Source: Isoetes taiwanensis
Lineage: Eukaryota; Streptophyta; Lycopodiopsida; Isoetales; Isoetaceae
Length of the DNA stretch: 64,000 bases
Assembly: GCA_021234155.1 (NCBI GenBank)
Contig: JAJEKV010000062.1
Location: 8,759,408-8,823,407 of the forward strand
Reading direction: 5' to 3'
Both the position numbers and the translations under genes were made by a program. The notes beneath the pieces are model-generated. The model was not told the DNA's origin. It saw only the letters and a program-made list of their open reading frames with translations, and did not search any database. Shown here piece by piece: positions 22,179 through 35,730 of the stretch (position 1 is the first letter of the stretch; the number at the start of each line of letters is the position of its first letter).

Positions 22179-23418
22179 AAGGCCTCAGAGCATTTATGCA
22201 ACTGCCCCTTCCGGTGGAAGTTCATGAGATGGTATGTTACACCTTATGAACATACAATTTTCTCCCAAGATTGAATGCTGATGGGTGGCTTTTTGTGTTG
22301 GGGATATCTTCAGATGCAAGCATTCTTGGAAGATGTAGATTCTAATAACAGGTTTTGCATTGATTTAGTTTTTGCTGGTATCTTTTTCTTTACCAATTGA
22401 GGTGTTTTTGAACTGATTGTGCTATCCACGGTGGGCAAGCCTGATCTATCATCTTCCCTTACGCCTTGTACGGTTCAGAAAATGGTACTGGCTTTCTACT
22501 CTCTACTTTGTTTATATGTGTAAGTGTAATCCTCGTAATGTAAAAGCTTGCTGCTGCAACATATATCAGTTTCCAAGTTTTGAATGGACATGTATTTTCT
22601 TACCATTTTCCAAGTTTCAAATTGAGGTATGTATTTTCTTATTAATAAAGTTAAAGCCACACGTTGTATGGACATGTATACACTAGATAGATTTTGATTG
22701 GCTTTATACGCTACGAAGAAATATTGTTCTAGCCTCTGTTCTTTCTCCGTTGGACTTGTGAGCTTTTCTTACTAATGGCTTTTTGGTTAAACAAAGGTAG
22801 GCATGTGAGATGCAGGAACAATGCCTTGTATCTCTTCAAATGGCCTCTTAATAACTGAGATTTATTTATTGTTATTGAATCTGTTAGAGTTTTGGCGCAG
22901 ACATTTGAAAAGCTAACGACTGATATCACAGCGAATATGTTGTTAAGCAAATATGTTGTTATGCTGTCAACAATAGATAGTGAATGTGTCAATATGTTGT
23001 GCACAACGAATATGTTGTTATGCTGAATATGTTGTTATGCCCTTTTATATGAATTGATATTACAAAGTTCAAAAATTGTTTCTTAGTTTGTTGTATGAAT
23101 CGTGATTTATAATGGAAAAGGAAACACTATAGTTTGATGAAGAAATTCATATTGATTGTCTGACCACTTGAGTTTGCAAAATAATAATGCTTTCCAAGTT
23201 ATGGTCTAGTAAGTGCATTAATATTACATCGCCCAAAATTACATCAATTACCTTTTTTTTTGTTAATTATGAATATGGTATGGCAGTGCTTAATAGTTTG
23301 AGAAACCTCTATGGTTGATTCTATGGAGCAAACATTCAAAGGCGTGGCTAAGTATAACAGTCCAATGGTGTAATGGGGCAAACATTTTGATTTTTCACCT
23401 CCTCCGTTGCCTAGACCT
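22179..23418. other. Intergenic; no gene seen
   Basis: No supported frame. At 22,930-23,041 an imperfect short repeat built on AATATGTTGTTATGC recurs about five times. Confidence 0.4.
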
Positions 23419-23493
23419 CGTGATGAAGGTCAATATGTCATGTTTACCCTGGAACGTGACCAAGCTCAACGTGACGAAGGTCCATGGGGTCCA
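23419..23493. repeat. Left copy of a 75-bp direct duplication
   Basis: Matches 24,050-24,123 except for a few bases (GATGAAGG/GATCAAGG, CTGGAACG/CTCGAACG, one G). The two copies exactly bracket a TIR element, far longer than a normal target duplication. Confidence 0.75.
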
Positions 23494-23494
23494 C

Positions 23495-24049
23495 CATTAG
23501 AGGTAATTTGAGATCTCCTTTTGTCCCCATAAGAATCCTCCAATAGAATGAGTACTCTACATCAAACTGCAATTAATGCAGCATTAACAACAGCATTCCT
23601 GTCGTTTTTTCCCTATAACTTTTGATCTACTCATGAAAATGCTGCGGCGTTTGTTGCATTAGATGCAGAATGAAAAGATCTTTCAAGTGATATATGGTTA
23701 TGATGTATTTCAATACAAGCCATATGTGTTAACCTTAAAAAATATGTTTTTTTGCTATTTTCTTATATATTTACATCCCAAAAGATATAACAATGGGTTG
23801 TCATTAGAAAGATCTTGAGGAGACGAATCCATTGCCACAAATAGTGTTCGAATCGGAGTTTTTGATCAAAAGTTATAGTAGAAAAATGACACTGCAAAAG
23901 TTAGTTAGAACTGCATTAATTACTGCTGCCACATAATACTGGAATAAAATACACTGGAGCTCTTCTCTTATTGGACAGTTTAAAAAGCTGATGTGGCTTT
24001 TTAAGCATCCCTTAATGGGACAAAATGGGATCTCAAATTACCTCTAATG
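23495..24049. mobile_element. 555-bp non-autonomous TIR element
   Basis: Terminal inverted repeats of about 33 bp: the left end CATTAGAGGTAATTTGAGAT is mirrored by the right end ATCTCAAATTACCTCTAATG, and TTTTGTCCC/GGGACAAAA also pair. The interior is A/T-rich and non-coding. The superfamily is unassigned. Confidence 0.7.
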
Positions 24050-24123
24050 CGTGATCAAGGTCAATATGTCATGTTTACCCTCGAACGTGACCAAGCTCAA
24101 CGTGACGAAGGTCCATGGGTCCA
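24050..24123. repeat. Right copy of the 75-bp direct duplication
   Basis: Partner of 23,419-23,493, starting CGTGATCAAGG and ending GGTCCATGGGTCCA, immediately after the right inverted repeat. Confidence 0.75.
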
Positions 24124-24255
24124 TGCAAGCATGTGTGGCCTCACAAAAGGCACAAAGTTGGAAAGGGATTATATAATTTGGCACAAGCAATCGTAAATCT
24201 ACGGATAGGGGCTATAATGTATGTTAATTCGAAAACCCGTATGGTATGGGTTTTT

Positions 24256-24654
24256 CTACTCCAAAAAGCCGTATACAGGAGTTTTTCTGTGACCCCTCGA
24301 ACGCACATGCCATCTGTCCATATATAGAGGTGCACCCCCCGGGCTCCCTCCCTTCTCGGATGACAAGTGTACGAGGAGGAGGATAGCCCTTGGTACTAAA
24401 ACATTGCAAATAATGAAGCAATTGCATTCCGAAGCGCGTGATAGGATGTCCTGCATCAGTTGATGTGCTAGCCAAAGGTCCTCTGGTACTTGGAGCTGCA
24501 ACATATCCTCAGACAATGAGTTGGACTTTGACAATAGAGTTGTAGTTTTGTGTGCATTGTAATCCCCTACTAGCACAACATGGCCCAATTGCTTGTGTTG
24601 TTGAATATCATCATATATAGATCGAGATACGCATACACTATCTATGCTTAACAA
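24256..24654 (-). pseudogene. LINE-type APE endonuclease fragment
   Basis: A 130-codon open stretch contains GHVVLVGDYNAHK, the GD-N-A motif of the endonuclease/exonuclease/phosphatase fold found at the N-terminus of LINE ORF2, followed by a long helix-rich segment. No reverse transcriptase follows on this strand. It is a fragment; a host enzyme of the same fold is possible but less likely. Confidence 0.5.
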
Positions 24655-25638
24655 CCTCCACTACTCTACAAGTGGTAAAACCAGTACCAAGTGGGGAAGA
24701 TGGCATACCAAGAAATACAAGCATACCAAATGCAACCTAAGGACAAGTTTAAAACACCTAAGGCATGGTTTTCAGCATGTGAAAACTTGTTTTTTTTTTT
24801 AATATTTTAAAATTATGTGCACCGCTCAATGCTGAGAGGATTGAATTAAGCTTGTAGATCTTTTATCAGGTTATACCCACGGTAACGTGAATGATCGAGC
24901 TTGACACTTGTGACTTCATTGTCTATCTCAATTGAAACATTTATGATACCATTAAATGCATCCTATATTACTTAAATGCATCTTTTAGTACTTGAATGTA
25001 TTTTGTAGTGCGTAAATGCATTTAGTACTCCTTAGATGGATGTCTCTTACAATAATGCTCCTAGCTCCAGGTCTTTTGTCATTTCTTGAATTGAAAGGAA
25101 AAAACTCAAGTTTCTTCTTGAGGACGACATAAAGACATTCAATTGGTAAAAGCATTGAATTTCATTCAAGGCAATGGGGCTTTGTACCCCATATGTAAAC
25201 ATTCAGTCAATCAACATTATCACTATAAATTGTTACAAATGATATTACGCTACATCACACAGCAATTAACATAAAGAGGCACAAGATTGGATATCAGCCA
25301 ATGCAAACAGGAAAAAGTCTGGCTTTCAATATCCCAAAACCATGTGCCTCTTTAGTAAATCCTAAAAGCATGTGCAAAGTTCTAAAAGGCAGAAATTTTA
25401 TCTGCACATTTTCTCCAGTCCTCTGTCCTCTTCAATGAGTTTAAGGACGTTATCCAGGAAATATAAGAGAACTACAATGGCAAATCCTGCCATCACCACT
25501 TGCTGGATTCTTAGCTGGCACACAATTAAGCTTCCCAGACTATGGAAAATCCTGCCACCACTATTGCATAATCCCAGCTGAAGCACGTGGAAGCTTCCAA
25601 TTATCACTTATTGCTTCTCGTTAAACTCATTGCCAAAT
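24655..25638. other. Intergenic and probable 3' flank of the palmitoyltransferase gene
   Basis: No gene seen. A roughly 24-bp unit (TTAAATGCATCTTTTAGTAC-like) recurs imperfectly at 24,945-25,030. The stretch nearest 25,638 probably includes the 3' untranslated region of the minus-strand gene. Confidence 0.35.
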
Positions 25639-28600
25639 CTAACTCAATTGTGAAGCATTGGCACTCAAATTGCGAGGAACAAAAACAGGAGATTGAGATC
25701 TTGCTAAAGCTGCTCTTTGAAGTAAAAGCTTGCAATCCTGTGATGGTTTTTGTGGAAAGTCAGCCATGGTCTTCAAGACTAAAGGATTTGATGCATGTAA
25801 CGGTAAATGAGCTGTAGAATCTGTCCGACCATTACTTTCCAAGAAAGAAATAGGACCACCGTAAAAAATAGACGTCCCACTGTATTGAAGGTTTTCAGTT
25901 GATTTTGAGCCAGCATAAGACAGGTTTTCAGTTGATTGTGACAGCGGCTTTGAGATTGAAGAGCCATCCTGTGGAGTTTGTTCTTGAATAGGCCGTTCAC
26001 TAGCATATCCATGAGCAATTGAGGCATCTGAAATAGAGGAAGGCGAAGGGGAAGGTGAATTTTCAGCCCACACTTGCTTCATTCCAACAATGACTGGAGC
26101 ATCAGAAGTAGAAAGGCTGTTTCGGGCTTTTTGAAGCTGCACTAGGTGTGAATAGTTACTCCCTCTCATAGTCTCATTAAAACCATGTTCTTCTACCTTC
26201 CCACTTGCCAAAAATCTGATAGGCCTTGGAACATCATCACCACTTTCTCCACCTGAGGCCTCATATCCATCACTAGCGGGAGTATTACTAACCCAATTGA
26301 GGTACTCTGCAGGTGCCTGTTGAGGAAGAGGTGGCAAACTGGCCCTGTGGCTGGTAAAGGCCGTTCCTAAACTTGCTGGTCTTAATCTACTGTTAGTGGT
26401 GTGAAAACTACTCGGTGGAGATGAATTCTGCTCCTCTGGCACTGGACTCATAACACCAGAACCATTAACTGAATAGTTCGGGCTACTATAAGTACTCCGT
26501 ATCCGTTGCTCAAAAGGAAGGCATAGGTCATCTGTGCTCTGCCGAGGTGGTGGCGTGATTGATTTAGACAAGAGAATGTCACGTGCTCTCCTTTTGCTGT
26601 TGTTCATCAACCCATAATCATTGCTTACACTGCTTCTGGTGCTAATATTACTACTTGAACTGTAGTCAGTTTCTGTTCCTTTCAAACTTTGGGCTCCAAT
26701 AGGGCGCAGTATAGACGAATTCTCCCTGGCTTTTAGTGCTGCTCGTGCAGCTTCATCAGGGTTCAACTTTGCCAATCTCCATGCACTTATCCTGACAGGC
26801 CTTTTATGTGACTTACTATCATGCTTCGCCATAGCAAGTACCGAATCCGGATCCACCGTGGAAGGTACTCTGCCTGAACCAAGATGTGGAATAATTTCAT
26901 CCTGGCACAGGAAAATGCAGGAAACTGAGACAGATAATCTTTTAAGAATGTGTGTTATGTGATTGAGAAATAGATGTGGTCTATCTTTCTCCTATTTTAA
27001 GTTTCTGGTTCTTAGGTTGATATTTCCACAGACAGACGTTAAGACTTGTGCAAATGCAAGAGAAACAGAAATTCATAACTAAAATACTGAGAAGAGCAAC
27101 TGAATTTTCCAGTGCACCTGGTGTTCAACAAAGATGCGTGGAGGTGTGCACCATGCCCCACGGTAGGGAAGACCAACAGAGCTTGAGGCACTTAATCCTG
27201 TTGCAGTTGAGCTACTTGGAGATGATGGAATACTCTGCTCTTCATGTCCTTGGTGCTCACTTTGTGCTCTCATTGCCACTACATACTCATAAGTAGTTAT
27301 TCCCTGCAAATGCAGTTGCTTAGACTAGTGTAAAAGCATATTAGAAGATTGCAATGACATTACTAATACCTTTCTGATTAGGAGGATATGAAAAAAGAAA
27401 AGCTCCCCTAAAGGTAAGCTTGCAAGCAAAGGCACCAATGTACACAATGCCTGAAAGGTTATTAACAAGCGTTACATAAGACCTGAATTAAGGCTGGTTA
27501 AATGATCCAAGCACCAAATTTGCATAGGAAAATACCACTACTGCTGCAAATGGTGCCCGTGAGAAACTGTTACCAAGTTTGTCCACTATCTGACTTTCAG
27601 TTCCCCTCTTATCTATGAAGCAGCGGACAAGCACTGCTATTCCAATTCCCCATTCTAGAACAAGCTGAACAGAAACAAAAGGCTAAACATTTTACAAGAT
27701 GAACACTTAAAATCAAGTCATCTTCAAATTTCAAAAATAGGACATACCAAAGTTAAGCTTGATGCCATGAGTGATATAAAAGTAATATAATTTTTCCTTC
27801 CCACACAGTTGTTCAACCACTATCAATAGAAAAATTGTTAGTCAAGAATTTACAAATATTGATATAAAATTGGCCGTACAAGAGATATGTACCCGGCAGT
27901 GATGATCAAAACCGTCAACGCATTTATCACAACTCCTGCAATGCTTGCTAAATTTGCGCACCTGATCAGATAATGAAATTAAATAAGCCTAATTCATACG
28001 AACAGACCGTTATTCTATCCTGCCTTCAAAGCGTACTTACTTCAGCATTGCACAAGGTACAAAATAAAACATCTTCATCTCCCATCTGTGGTTCCTTCTC
28101 AACCTCTCGCTTGCAATTATCGGCCTTCACAATCCACCCACATAGAAAACCAAAAATTCCACAACAAAAGAAGCATCTTGCCCTCTGTGCAGTGTGCCTT
28201 GTAGGCCACCCAGTTTGTCCAGCTTCCATGTAAGAAAGCTTGGCATTGATCTCTTTGTCGAATCTAGCAACAGAAGAACTCCTTGCAGGAGTATCCAGGC
28301 CTGGTGACTGAGGAACACCTTGTCCAGGCAAAGTCATGGCTGGTGATGACTCTGCGTACATCACCCCTTTTGTATGCTTATGAAAGGGCTTTTCTCCCTG
28401 ATCCACAAAAATCCCTGGATCTGACGGATCAATAGCTGAACATCTAATATACAGAAGCAAAACAGCAAATGCCTATCACATATAAAAAGACTCCCATTAG
28501 TATGCAGTATAAACAAAATATAAAAGCTAATAAGACATGTGCCTCATCTGAAAAAAATAAGGTTATACACATACCACTGGCGAATAGACAGCAATTGCGG

Positions 28601-29209
28601 CATATTGCAATGCATCACTTCCCAGAAAAGGCGCAAAAAATACGTAAAAAGCAATCGCTAACAGAAAGAAGACTGTAATTGCTACAACCTGCATTTTAAA
28701 AATCTGCATTACGAAGCCTGTTGACATGGTTTTATAGGAAAACAGGCACAAACATTCAACAAAGGACACAACTTGTAAACTCTTTCTGAAAAATATTGAT
28801 CTTATGAGTTTAGAGACTTGAAAAAGATGTCCATTTTCATCTGATCCAAGTTCTGAAGCACCTAACAGACGAGTAAAGTCGCTCATTTTCAATAGTACCT
28901 ATTTCGCTCTTACACAAATAACTTACCTTAGGCTCCACAAAAACATTAACACGGCACGTTCGGTTCCATACAATGGCAATGGATGAAGAATGGTTGTTAA
29001 TATAGATCTCTCCATGTTTAACAGCTTATAAACATTCCTTTCCCTCGTCTATTCGATGGTTGGTAAGTTCTTATTTGATCTCGTGGCGATTAACCCAGAA
29101 CGGAACTAAATAGCATACCGGCGAGAAAAAATGCAAGCAGAATCATGCAAAACCGAATGCTAACCTGGAATGTGTGGGCTGGTAGCTGCCAGCCATGGCG
29201 TCGAACCAT
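25639..29209 (-). CDS. DHHC-type protein S-acyltransferase, PAT21/22-like, nine coding exons
   Basis: It transfers palmitate or a similar acyl group to Cys of target proteins at a membrane. Exons (minus strand), all phase 0 with GT...AG borders: 29,209-29,165; 28,688-28,575; 28,472-28,041; 27,961-27,893; 27,819-27,748; 27,664-27,536; 27,450-27,370; 27,303-27,118; 26,901-25,639. The product is 796 residues from [15 protein letters not shown]. Membrane segments: about residues 16-37, 46-64, then two after the catalytic domain (about 235-260 and 282-312). The Cys-rich domain ends [15 protein letters not shown] is at 216-219 with catalytic Cys219, followed by [15 protein letters not shown] (317-320) is the family TTxE motif. 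The long Ser-rich tail contains [13 protein letters not shown], typical of the plant PAT21/22 group. No frameshift or stop occurs, in contrast with the transposons around it. Confident of family; the paralogue is uncertain. Confidence 0.93.
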
Positions 29210-31369
29210 TGGAGATTGATATTAGGAGTAAGCGTGCCGCTGCTGCACGCCCTTGCAATGTAATCAGCATTCACTTCGTAGGCCCTTTCCTACACATACT
29301 GATAATTCCATCCATCATTCTGCCTGCTAGAACACTTCTGTTTCACAAATACCTTCCAAAACTAGAAGTAAAATAAGGCGCTGACAACAGCCCGTTCTGG
29401 CATTTGCTAACCTGTGAATCTCCCACATCTTGAGATCAAAACCAAACTGCCCAGAAGCCCAAAAGCCGATTCAACACAACCCACAAGTCGATTCAAGCAA
29501 GCCGCTAATTGGGGATCCTAAACGCGCTGAAAGCATGCATGCGAAAAGCTCGCACTTTACAAAAGGCCAAAATTAGAAGGAATACCGAAAGTGGCTAGTA
29601 TGAACACCGCTGTGAGCTGCAGAGTTAAACTCTGCCAAATGCCAATTCTAGCTTGAGATTGTGATGAAAACCTGACAAACAGAGGCAACAGAATGGGTCA
29701 AGCCGAAGCTCCGGCAGGGAAAAAATACCTCTGCAATAGACTGAAAAAAAATAGGGCAAAAACAGGTGATCTAGAGCGTTATTGACGCAGACAGAGGTAT
29801 CGAACAAGGCAGCTCTGCAAGCGAGAAGAACAGGGCGCCGGAGCTAATCGGCCGGGAAAAGAAAAGCCGGCGCCAAGTTTATTTTCCCGGTACCGAAACT
29901 GTGATCGACCGGAATCTTTATTCGGCAGAACCAATCCGATTGAATTTGTCCTGACGTCCGTAACGTAAAAAATTGGAAAATAATAATGGGGAGCGAAAAG
30001 TAAAAGCGTGGGAATAGGTAATTAATGATTAACTCGTTATTTTACTGGGAGTTCTTTTTACTTTACTGAGTTATCATGCTGTTTACTTAATAGAATAGTA
30101 ATATTTTATTTAGTTACCTGCCCACGTCGTGCGGTTAAAATAGTAATTGACCGCGTCGAAGCTTTAAAGACGCAAGCACTTGTTTACCTTTTGGTAAAGT
30201 TAATAGAAGGGTCGATTTTTTACCGCCTGGATTCGCCATCACGTGTTTGCCTGAACGGTGCCGGAAACATTTACCGGTAACGTGAAAGTTTCCGGTCTAT
30301 CTAATATATTCTCATGCATAAAATATGTGAACATTGCACCAACATAAATATATATACAACTGCTTATCCTTGTCTCAGCATGTGGCTGGAAACAAATAAT
30401 GGTCACATTGTGCTCATGTAGTGCCACCCATGCTCCCATTAAACTGTGTTTCTTCTGTTGACTTGTAAAGTGTTGGCGCGCTCAATGGCCTCTGCACTGC
30501 CTCGCTCATGTCATCTTCTTCTTCGTCCTCCTCGACGACAAAATGGGTTGTTTAATGTATTGTCAGTATCGAGGAGCAATGCTGACTTCTTTTTTAGAAA
30601 ACCCACAAGCCTTATCGAACACAATTTGATATTTCCTCTAGATTAATTTGTTGGTTGGTCATAACAATGTCTGTGTTGGGTTATGTGAGTAGGCTAACAT
30701 GACGCATTGTTAAGTTTTGGTACAAGTAAAGTTATGTAGCTATTGAAAACATAATATTTTTTCATGAAATGTTTGACAATGACTGTACCTATAGAATCTT
30801 GTCTGTGGTGGTAGTGACCAGGGACTTGCAGGTGGTGATGACCAATGACTTTGCAAGTTTGTTACTTATAGACTTTTTCAAACTTGATTATGCTATATGT
30901 TGGTTTGACAAAATATTTTTCATGAAATATATGATAATGACTCTTAACATGCCCAACTATATAATCTTGTATAGGGGAATGCCATTCGCCCAACGTGAAG
31001 GTCAGCTGGCCTTTTTCTCTGCCATGTCATCATTTCTTTTTGGCACGCCTGTCCATTTGCCTCTTTTTTTTTTTTTTGGTTGCCTTTGATCTTTAGGCAA
31101 TAGCATCAGTGCTCTGGCGGCTTAGGTCCAGACAACTTTAGGTAGTTTTCGGCATCTATTTTGTCGGATCTTGGGCACTGGTTTCTATTTTGCTGGATTT
31201 TGAAGATTTGTATGCTTCCAGTATTCTCTTGGCAACGATTCCAAGTTCTGCTATGAAGATTCAAATGGCATTTTAAAGGTCGCTAGCCTTTTTGCAAAGA
31301 TTTCAAAGTTTTCGTAAAATCTTGCCTCCTGCTCATATATTTCTAAATTTTTGGTTAAATTTGCTTTCG
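29210..31369. other. 5' flank of the palmitoyltransferase gene and intergenic sequence
   Basis: The part next to 29,210 is probably 5' untranslated and promoter sequence for the leftward gene; GC content rises near 29,820-29,900. No other gene could be supported. Short frames such as the one at 30,446-30,646 lack recognisable features. Confidence 0.35.
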
Positions 31370-31600
31370 GCGAGCATTCATAGCTCTGTTGTAGCTGTTG
31401 ATCGAGTTTTTAAGATTGCAGAATGCAATCTTACTCATCTGAGGTAAAAAAAGATCATATATATTTTAAATAACGTTGCTTTAAGCAAGCCATTTTTGGT
31501 TAAGGTTGCTTCTAGGGAGCATTTGTAGCTTTGGTTATAGCTTTTGATCGAGTTTTTAAGGTTGCAGAGTGCAACCTTAGTCATCTAAGATAAAAACTAG
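31370..31600. repeat. Imperfect tandem duplication, two copies
   Basis: A block around TTGATCGAGTTTTTAAG, with GAGCATT before it and a GCAGA..GCAA hairpin after it, occurs at about 31,373-31,450 and again at about 31,505-31,596 with scattered substitutions. Confidence 0.6.
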
Positions 31601-31619
31601 TCAATGTACTTTTCAAGTT

Positions 31620-31690
31620 TTCAAGTCCAGCCCTTTAGGCTAAAAATTTTTCAAGTCCAGCCCTTTAGGCTAAAAGTTTTCAAGTCCAAC
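31620..31690. repeat. Short tandem repeat, 33-bp unit
   Basis: The unit TTCAAGTCCAGCCCTTTAGG plus CTAAAA occurs twice, with a partial third copy. Confidence 0.7.
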
Positions 31691-32235
31691 TATTATGCTG
31701 CAAACATATTAGTTATCTCAAGATTTACTATACACTACATAAAGAAAAAAACACCTTATACTTCCACCTTGGAATTCCCCTAAGGCAAATGTAACTCAAA
31801 TATCTGTTTACCTTACAGCCGCAAATGGCTAAAACTTAGGTTGCTCATGTGCCAATAAGAAAGTAAGAATATCTCCCAAAATAATTCCCTGCATGACAAT
31901 TTCTATGTCCTGCGAAAAAAATCAATTATGACATTGGAGCCTGCAAACCCAACCAAATGGTATGGTTCTTTGGATTATACCAATAATTGCATGTATCACC
32001 TAATGTAGGTTCATGTTTTACATATTAATAACCTAGAGAATTCAATGACCAAATGGTACGGTTCTTTACTAACATATCCTCAAATGATTTTTTCTTTCAA
32101 CATACCCACAGAAATATTATAGGAAGTTCTAAGGCTTGAAACGGTTTATTAATGGCTTCAAATGAAATTCGGACACTTATGTATATTTAATCTATCACAA
32201 CCTAAGGAGAGACCATGGCATGACAGGTTTTCCAC

Positions 32236-32510
32236 AAGTAAGGGTTTCATTTAATAACCCCTCGGGACGGGAAGGGGAGAGGGGGTTAACCCGGACAGTA
32301 ATATGCTTGCTGCACCTCCTGTTTGGGTCCCATATGCTCTTGGTCTCCGTGGACAATAAAAACTCTATTCTATTCTATTCTATTCTATACCAAGTTATGC
32401 TCTGCAATTATTTTCATATCAAAGCGACCTATGATTTTCTCATTTTTTCATACGCTGGCTCATAATAGCATTGTTTCCCATCACATCTATTCTATTCTAT
32501 TCTATTCCAT
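32236..32510 (+). repeat. Possible non-LTR element 3' end with TCTAT microsatellite
   Basis: A C/G-rich segment (CCCTCGGGACGGGAAGG onward) ends GGACAATAAAAACTCTATTC and then (TTCTA)n. A second short TTCTA run lies near 32,486-32,508. A unique tail followed by a simple repeat suits a LINE or SINE 3' end, but no coding part or target duplication was found. Confidence 0.3.
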
Positions 32511-33827
32511 CACATCTTCCAAGATTTTGCCCGAGATTCAGTCAATATCTTAATTGTTTTGAAGCAGAACCCTTGAGGGAAATCATGGAAAAAAAACGAG
32601 TTAACGCTTTTATGCCATCCAGAATTCTAGTTACATTCCTTGAGACCTAGTCTTACTTTTTCAGGGTTTTTAATCTTGCTCAAACAAATACCAAAATATT
32701 TTTAATAGAGCATTTAGACTAGTTCTTACTCGTTCACTCAAAATGAACAAAATGAAAACACACAGGCTTCAAGTGAAATCTGAACCGTGCTTTGATACCA
32801 AATGATACGATGTCCATCTAATCACCTGAACAAATATAAAACCTTTACACAAATTAGTAGTTAAAGCCTTATTCAAAAGAGCTCTCAGCTAGCAATATCA
32901 GGCTGGAATATAAAGACAGTAAGGCATATCTGACAATCGGTTTCCACTTGCAGCTCCTTTCTCGAGCTAGCGGTCCTCAATATGATACACCAAGAGTCAG
33001 GTTTTGGGATAGTACAGGATATTAAATAAGAACAGCAGAAACTCTAGGAAAAATTAATGGTTTTCTAGGAATCAAATTCAAGTGTGAATGAGTAGAGCAA
33101 TCTTCCTTGACCCCTATCACTCTTCCGGCCATAACTTTCGTCTTCCGACAAGTTATGGGAAGAGCCACCCCAATTCAGAAACTAGGCTCGGAGACAGTTC
33201 CCGTGAAGTAAATATCGCCTCAAACGGAGCTCGAGTTGCGGAGCTATAATTGAAGTTCAGGGTCTATTTATAGGTCTCTATAACTTTAGCCTTCTTTGGT
33301 CTGCCTTTGCCTTCGCATATGCCTCTTGTTCCCAACCATGATATATACTAGTTGTGTATGATTTCATCAAATGCATAATCATATTGACCACTCCCTCGAG
33401 CTCATTGTTAGATATTAACCTTAAATCATATCAAAGAGGTTCTGTATCTTTTCTTTTGGTTCGCTTCTATTCCATCTCCAGAATCGAAGGAAATCTTGGC
33501 ATTTCTTTTTAAAACCACAAAAGCTCAAATTATGAAGGCACGATTCCAGCGGTGGTAGAAGATCTGTGGCAAAATTTTGGCATATATTATTACATTCAGT
33601 TCAATTCACATCCGAAGATGGCTGCCAACAAGAAGCAATAATAGATTTGTGCCTTCTTTCACTGAAATTGGCCAATTCAGGCAATGGTAAGCAAAATTTC
33701 TTCCATCTTTTAACTTATTCTTTTGCTTAACTTTTAACCCTATTTTCGGTCAAAAATTAGGACAACAATTTTGCCAAATGCGAAGAGTACTCTGTATTGT
33801 CCAGGTTTTGCAGATCAGATGAATTTA
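32511..33827. other. Intergenic; nothing recognised
   Basis: No frame, tRNA or clear repeat could be supported here. Confidence 0.35.
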
Positions 33828-34460
33828 CACTACAAGAGAATGGGGGCTATAGTGTCTAGCATATTGACAAAAATTTTGACACTAAGTGAACCTTCAATAT
33901 CCCTAAATTGGTCAAAATCCCGACACTATACTAGACGTCATCATTGGTCACTGGGGTGACTACCATTCAATCAAGATTGTGACAAAAAAAGTTCGACACT
34001 AATAGAGTTTCCAACAATCTTGCAACCTGTATTGTGACAAATTAGCATCACGTATAATAGTAGTTTAGTGTTAAGGATATCAACAAGTATTATGTTGAGT
34101 TCCACTATGGTTTATGACAAGGTTACATCAAGTTTAGGTATTATTTGTGCCAAAACTACAAATATACAGTGACAAGCTTTGAAAACATATTGTGTCAAAA
34201 CTACACTAAGCATTGTGTTGAGATGCAATATGGTAAACGACAAGCTTGCGTCAACTTACAAGTATGATTTGTCCCAAAACTACAAATATATAGTGACAAG
34301 CTTTGAATTACATATTGTGTCAAAATTACACCAAATATACTTACAAGGACACCAGCTGTGTAATAGTATCAACTTAGCAACAAAGCTTTGTGAAGAATTA
34401 ACAAGCACCATTCTCAAGATAGTGACAATCTAGCACCAAAACATTGTCAAGAAAATACCC
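33828..34460 (+). mobile_element. CACTA-like element terminus (fragment)
   Basis: CACTACAAGAGAA at 33,828 resembles the plant CACTA (En/Spm) terminus. Downstream, short subterminal motifs recur in both orientations (GTGACAAGCTTTGAA at about 34,171 and 34,294; ATTGTGTCAAAA repeated), as in CACTA ends. No transposase is present and the opposite terminus was not found, so the right limit is arbitrary. Confidence 0.5.
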
Positions 34461-35730
34461 ATACAAACTAATTGCAACGTACTACACATTGTTGTAGAAA
34501 TGTAACAATAAAATTTAATAAACAAGGTGCTGCGCACGACGGGTTGCCCTCCGATGGCCCAAAAGTGTGTTTTCATGTTTCTTGTTGTCATTTCGTTTTC
34601 ATGGTTCTTGTTAGATCATTTCATGTGTCAGGGCTTATTAATGGTTTGAATGGGGATTCTGTTTTGTGTTTTGTTTTCTTTTGTTTATGAATTGTATATG
34701 GACCAAGAAGAGGCTTGCGAAGCTCAGTGCCTAGACCAATTGGGATTGACGTGATTATGTTCTTTGTCTAAAACACATTAGCCATTCAGAATTATTCTGA
34801 AACTTATTTTCAATAGTGCAATTTCTTACAACCACATCGACGGTAACAAAAAGCATTATTCTGGATCATAAGCATCATCAGAGATCAGAAAGCAGACAAA
34901 GGTAAGTGATGAAAGGAAGGTAGAGTAACCCCATTGTGGGCAATCCCCTAGCCACATAACCACCAAAAGGGTTCCAAATAAAAATAAAAGCATTGTTCAG
35001 CCTGAAACGGGTCAAAGAAAAACATGTCTGGATGGCCAAGTTCCTAGTGGAACTGAAACCTAATTACAGTACTAACTATGTCCAACTCCCTAGGTGTTTT
35101 TTTCCCGCGCATGAGTAGATTTTGCAAACATGCCAAAAGACAAAACCATAGGCATTCTTTCAATATACTAAGGATATGTCAAAACATACCAAAACCCACC
35201 CTTCCCTAAGGTATTGCCCTTTAGAAAAGGCAATCCAAAAACCAAATTGACCAACTCTTACTCCTTAAGACACCCTCAATCAACTCTTAATCCTTTAGAC
35301 GCCCTCAATCACTAAATTTAACAACTTCTATTCTTTTAGACGTCTCAATCATTGCTTCTGGCCCCCTTATCAACCTTATTCCTTTAGATGCCCTCAGCCC
35401 TTTGTCAAGTGCATGCAAGGAGAAAATGAAGGCCTGTTACGTTTAACAAAAAGCCTAGCATACTTCGTTAAAAAAAACGACATGCTATTTTATGGACTGG
35501 GACCACACAAGCGCTAACAGGCCCTATTCTCCACATTCAATTGGGTCCTGCGTTCTTGCTTAATATGTGAAAAACATTTGAAATCTCTAAGGCATGCTTT
35601 TGTTTCATCACCGTATGTTATGTTGTATCATTTGCATCCTAATAGGGTACCTATTTGTGTGATGAAGGAAAAACTCCCTCACAAAAGCCTGCTGCAGGTA
35701 ATAGCAGAATAAAAAACTGCCAGTAAAATG
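34461..35730. other. Intergenic with a short imperfect tandem repeat
   Basis: No gene seen. At about 35,250-35,400 a unit of roughly 35 bp with CTTTAGACGCCCTCAATCA recurs three to four times. Confidence 0.4.

Noticed and set aside
25372-27309. Short frames on either strand over the last exons of the palmitoyltransferase gene
   Set aside because: Out-of-frame shadows of exons 8 and 9.
30446-31089. Hydrophobic short frames upstream of the palmitoyltransferase gene
   Set aside because: No domain, no splice context, and A/T-rich composition gives such frames by chance.
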